A DNA stretch of 36,611 nucleotides from NCBI GenBank assembly GCA_003168215.1, contig PMSW01000104.1:7893-44503 (forward strand), read 5' to 3'. Below, in pieces: positions 36,108 through 36,611 of this stretch (its first letter is position 1; every line of letters begins with the position of its first letter). This DNA comes from Actinomycetota bacterium. GTDB taxonomy: Bacteria; Actinomycetota; Actinomycetes; Streptosporangiales; Streptosporangiaceae. Below the pieces are notes generated by a model that saw nothing but the letters and a program-made list of their open reading frames with translations, was not told the origin of the DNA and made no database searches. A program made the position numbers and the translations under genes.

Positions 36108-36326
36108 ATGCGCTTCGCCTTCAAGACCTCGCCGCAGGACCCCACCTGGGGCGTCATGCTCGAGGTATGGCGCGAGGCCGACGACATCGAGCTATTCGAG
36201 TCCGGCTGGACGTCTGACCACTTCTGCGCGATCCGCCACGCGGACCCGGCCGGTCCCTGCCTGGAGCGCACACTGCGCACCGCGCCGGCCGTGCTCGAAC
36301 CGCTGGCAGCGGCACTGGCCGGCTGA
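36108..36326 (+). pseudogene. Truncated N-terminal remnant of an LLM-class (F420-dependent type) oxidoreductase
   Basis: MRFAFKTSPQDPTWGVMLEVWREADDIELFESGWTSDHF...PAGPCLE resembles LLM oxidoreductase N-termini, then an unrelated-looking tail and a stop at 72 aa. Confidence 0.6.
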
Positions 36327-36486
36327 GCCCGCCGGAAGCGCAACCGCTAGTTCTGCTACCTGCCTGCACCCGTTCGCGCACCGGCCGGCGACCCGCAGCC
36401 GCGACTCTTGGGTCATCGGGGTGCGCGTCGCCGAGCGAACGCGCGCAGAGCAACACCACGCGGGATAAGAGAGCTGGGGGTGTGCC

Positions 36487-36611
36487 ATGCGGCACAGGAG
36501 TTTCAAGTTTTGGGGCAGAGCAGGAGCGGTGGCTGCCACGGCAGTCGTTGCCATGGTCGGCGTCACGGCGCCGTCGTTCGCCACTTCGGCCCCGACGGGC
36601 CCGGTGTCCTC
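36487..36611 (+). CDS. 5' end of a secreted protein (runs off window)
   Basis: MRHRSFKFWGRAGAVAATAVVAMVGVTAPSFATSAPTGPVS: signal peptide-like; upstream GGGGGTG RBS. Confidence 0.55.
   Translation, partial: MRHRSFKFWGRAGAVAATAVVAMVGVTAPSFATSAPTGPVS

Overview
High-GC actinobacterial (Actinomycetota) chromosomal window, densely coding, with about 33 supported protein genes. The backbone resembles the conserved actinobacterial order pepA - lpdA - sucB - TIGR01777 epimerase - lipB ... lipA - DUF4191 - RDD - glnA. About 13.9 kb of extra genes separate lipB from lipA. They include two NiCoT nickel/cobalt permeases (one behind a cobalamin riboswitch, one behind a Nur-box-like inverted repeat), a CopA-type P1B ATPase, an ArsR/SmtB sensor, PadR-DUF1707, MarR-DHA2 exporter, isochorismatase-like, NTF2-like, Nudix and APH genes. 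At the left end, a LarA-superfamily (nickel-pincer) protein is divergent from uxaC and a uxuB-like gene. I propose that this set forms a dehydratase-free glucuronate route (glucuronate > fructuronate > mannonate > gluconate), with LarA acting as the mannonate/gluconate C2 epimerase. This is the best candidate for an undescribed system here. Other direct observations are a GlnR a/b-box array upstream of glnA, several palindromic operator candidates, short tandem duplications, and a truncated LLM-type (F420) oxidoreductase remnant. I saw no rRNA, tRNA, CRISPR array, transposase or phage genes. All calls come from reading the sequence; no searches were run.
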